Source: Blepharisma stoltei (Eukaryota > Ciliophora > Heterotrichea > Heterotrichida > Blepharismidae). Taken from it: DNA of 64,000 bases. A program made the position numbers and the translations under genes. Below, one piece after another: positions 62,421-64,000 of the stretch. The notes under the pieces were generated by a model. It searched no databases and had not been told where the DNA came from. It saw only the letters and a program-made list of their open reading frames with translations. Numbering within the stretch: the stretch's first letter is position 1; each line of letters begins with the position of its first letter. The stretch is taken from contig CAJZBQ010000047.1 in the NCBI GenBank assembly GCA_914767885.1, positions 992,001 to 1,056,000 on the forward strand, given 5' to 3'.

Positions 62421-63785
62421 CTATGCAAACCTAACTCGAGCCAGGACATTTTTGCATTTTCTACACGTATGCACGACCTCCTGATACTTGCTCAACGAAT
62501 TCGCCTCTCTGCAACACCTAATTGCATTGAAAAAGAACCTAACTGAATCAATAAATCCCAAATTCTGCACCTGGAAATTTATAATTGAATAAGTATCTTC
62601 ATTACAAGTAGGGCAATACAATAGATTAGGGAACGCCAAGGTCGATTTCCTCACACTGGCATGAATACTCCTATCAGTTTGCAGCCTTTTTGGCTTAATT
62701 TCAACTACCTCAAACTCTTCTTCAGGCTCAGGCTTATTCTTACTCCCCCCCCCCCCCTCCGTGAGCGAACAAAAAAATTTTGTTCACTCACGGAGGGGGG
62801 TTAATTTTTTTTTTTTAAAAAAAATTTATATATAAATTTTTATAAAAAAATATTTTTTTCGAAATTTAAAAAAATCCTAATTTGCAAAAATTTGGGAAGC
62901 AAATATTAATTTAATTTGCAAAATTTATGTTTTAAAAACGCAATTTTGTTTAAAATTAAACAGAATTAGCTCTAGATTTCATTATACTAATTATCACTTA
63001 TATATCAAAAATTTTTTTTCCATTAAAATTTTTTTCTATTAAAAAAATTTTTGTTCGCTCACGGAGGGTGTGGTTTTTGGTCAAAAAAAATGGTGATTTT
63101 TCTAATGGTTTTGTTCGCTCACGGAGGGGGGGGGGGAGTTAGCATTTTTTCTTGCAGTCAATTTTGAGCTATTATTTGATAAATACGACGTTATCATTGC
63201 GCTGGAGTCTGAGCTTAAATTTGTATAAATTGTGGACGCCCTGACACCTTTAATTTCTTCTTTTGTAGGAATAATTAAAGAATTTTTGGCTGTCGGAGTC
63301 GAAAATTCAGCTTGGACCTTAGAAGTGGGGTAGTTTAAAATGGTTTCTTTATTGGCTTCGTCTTCTTCGTCTGTCAGACTATAATCAATTGAGCCTTCTT
63401 CGAAATCTTGGCTATCAGGAGTCATACTGTCTCTTTCCAAATTAAGCTCATTAAGAATCCCATTATAGTTTTGAGCCCCGCTTTTTACTAAGACACTTGG
63501 GGCGTGCATATGGTGTCCTGGAAAGATTTCTGAGACTTCTTTGGAATATTTTCAAGATTCATGGAGATCAGAAGAGATTTTAGAAGCCTGCAGTGACGAT
63601 ATATATGAGTGCCTTTTAGAAAGTGAATTAGGGAATATATCTAATGATATATCTGATTGCTCAAAATTTAAGGCTTTTGTGAGAAACGAAATAGGCTGTA
63701 AATTTGGGTCTGATGAGTCGCTTTGTCCTTCTTCGTATAAAAACGACAGGGAATGCACTTCTCCTTCTCTCATTTCAAATGACAT
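62421..63785 (-). CDS. LITAF-like zinc-ribbon protein with MITE insertion
   Basis: From ATG 63785 (directly preceded by an in-frame TAA) an acidic, Ser-rich N-terminal region of ~215 residues, TGA as Trp at HESWKYS. The 399-bp MITE (62741-63139) is removed, joining TARKNA to KNKPEPEEEFEVVEIKP. C-terminal domain: YCPTCNEDTYSIINFQ...SVRFFFNAIRCC...VVHTCRKCKNVLARVRFA, the split CxxC / hydrophobic / CxxC layout of LITAF domains, which dip into endosomal membranes. About 310 residues. Confidence 0.75.
62741..63139. mobile_element. 399-bp MITE of the GAGCGAAC family
   Basis: Left TTACTCC(C)n + TCCGTGAGCGAAC; right the inverse + GGAGTTA. Internal terminal-motif copies at about 62782 and 63054 make each end palindromic. 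Contains the family interior (ATTATCACTTATATATC). Excision keeps the LITAF-like frame. Confidence 0.85.
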
Positions 63786-63894
63786 TTATCGGCGGCTCTT
63801 TATGAATTTTTTGAGTAAAGTGAGTGCCATGCAAAAAATGATTATAAATTAAATATTAAAAATTTTTGGTTAAAAGGACAGAAAAATTAGTTAT

Positions 63895-64000
63895 TTATAA
63901 ATATTTGATGATTGTATTTACAATTTTTTCAGGCGCACATGGTTTTGTTAAATAGCACTGCATTCCGCATACAAGAGAGTATTTTGCATCTTCCTCGTCG
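63895..64000 (-). CDS. response-regulator receiver domain, C-terminal end (partial)
   Basis: Minus-strand frame from the window edge: DEEDAKYSLVCGMQCYLTKPCAPEKIVNTIIKYL, then TAA. GMxCYLTKPC matches the conserved GMDxxLTKPI with the signalling Lys. It is probably the receiver end of a hybrid histidine kinase or a stand-alone regulator; the rest lies outside the window. Confidence 0.75.
   Translation of the reverse strand, partial: DEEDAKYSLVCGMQCYLTKPCAPEKIVNTIIKYL

Noticed and set aside
63541..63852. Plus-strand frame of 103 codons
   Set aside because: It is antisense to the LITAF-like gene, whose minus-strand frame is longer, joins across a MITE and has a zinc-ribbon domain.

Overview
The window looks like germline (micronuclear) DNA of a heterotrich ciliate, most likely Blepharisma or a close relative. 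Three independent signs support this. (1) TGA is read as tryptophan: in-frame TGA falls exactly on conserved Trp positions (SABATH methyltransferase SALHW, RPB6 YEDW, ankyrin GWTPL, guanylate-binding protein GLWVW), while TAA and TAG end genes. (2) Spliceosomal introns are 15 nt long, GT...TAG: two in an alpha/beta hydrolase gene and one in ALG9. (3) Most genes are cut by DNA segments that must be removed to restore the reading frame. Many are bounded by TA, or by 5-12 bp direct repeats of which one copy is kept. These are internal eliminated sequences (IESs), and many are MITE-like elements with terminal inverted repeats. The macronuclear code, the tiny introns and MITE-like IESs are known from Blepharisma; each junction given here is my own reading-frame reconstruction.

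Layout. 1-4.1 kb: edge fragment of one Rab, a decayed LINE, a Rab8-like gene with two IESs, and a 572-bp MITE. 4.3-12.9 kb: C2-domain protein, a small ORF, a CcmH-like protein, a coiled-coil protein, two mitochondrial carriers (one with three insertions, one clean) and a SABATH-type methyltransferase. 13.0-14.4 kb: a MITE that carries a Rab gene inside it. 14.6-20.7 kb: CHIP/STUB1 (TPR + U-box), tRNA-Ile(AAT), a K+ channel, an MGC-start protein and an ABHD/YheT-type hydrolase. 20.9-23.5 kb: one intact and two decayed tandem copies of a Tim44-like mitochondrial protein. 23.7-32.3 kb: ALG9 back-to-back with a very large DEAH helicase/RBR E3 ligase gene carrying about eight insertions. 32.3-42.7 kb: a coiled-coil gene with nested IESs, a DHHC palmitoyltransferase, an ACSF2-like acyl-CoA ligase, a very divergent tubulin with a 1.4-kb insertion and a palindromic IES, and another coiled-coil protein. 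43-50 kb: RPB6 interrupted by a three-level nest of elements, an ankyrin/SAM protein, a second K+ channel and mitochondrial ATP synthase beta. 50-64 kb: HMG-CoA lyase, a PDI, a COPI-associated membrane protein, a GDT1/TMEM165 cation transporter, a J-protein, a PX protein, a guanylate-binding-protein-like GTPase, a LITAF-like protein and the end of a response-regulator receiver domain.

Genes are packed tightly (3-30 bp between many neighbours). The genes do not form a pathway; they are mixed housekeeping and signalling loci. The unifying biology is programmed DNA elimination: essential genes such as RPB6, ALG9's neighbour and HMG-CoA lyase read through only once TA-bounded MITEs, palindromes and retroposon-like inserts are removed precisely.
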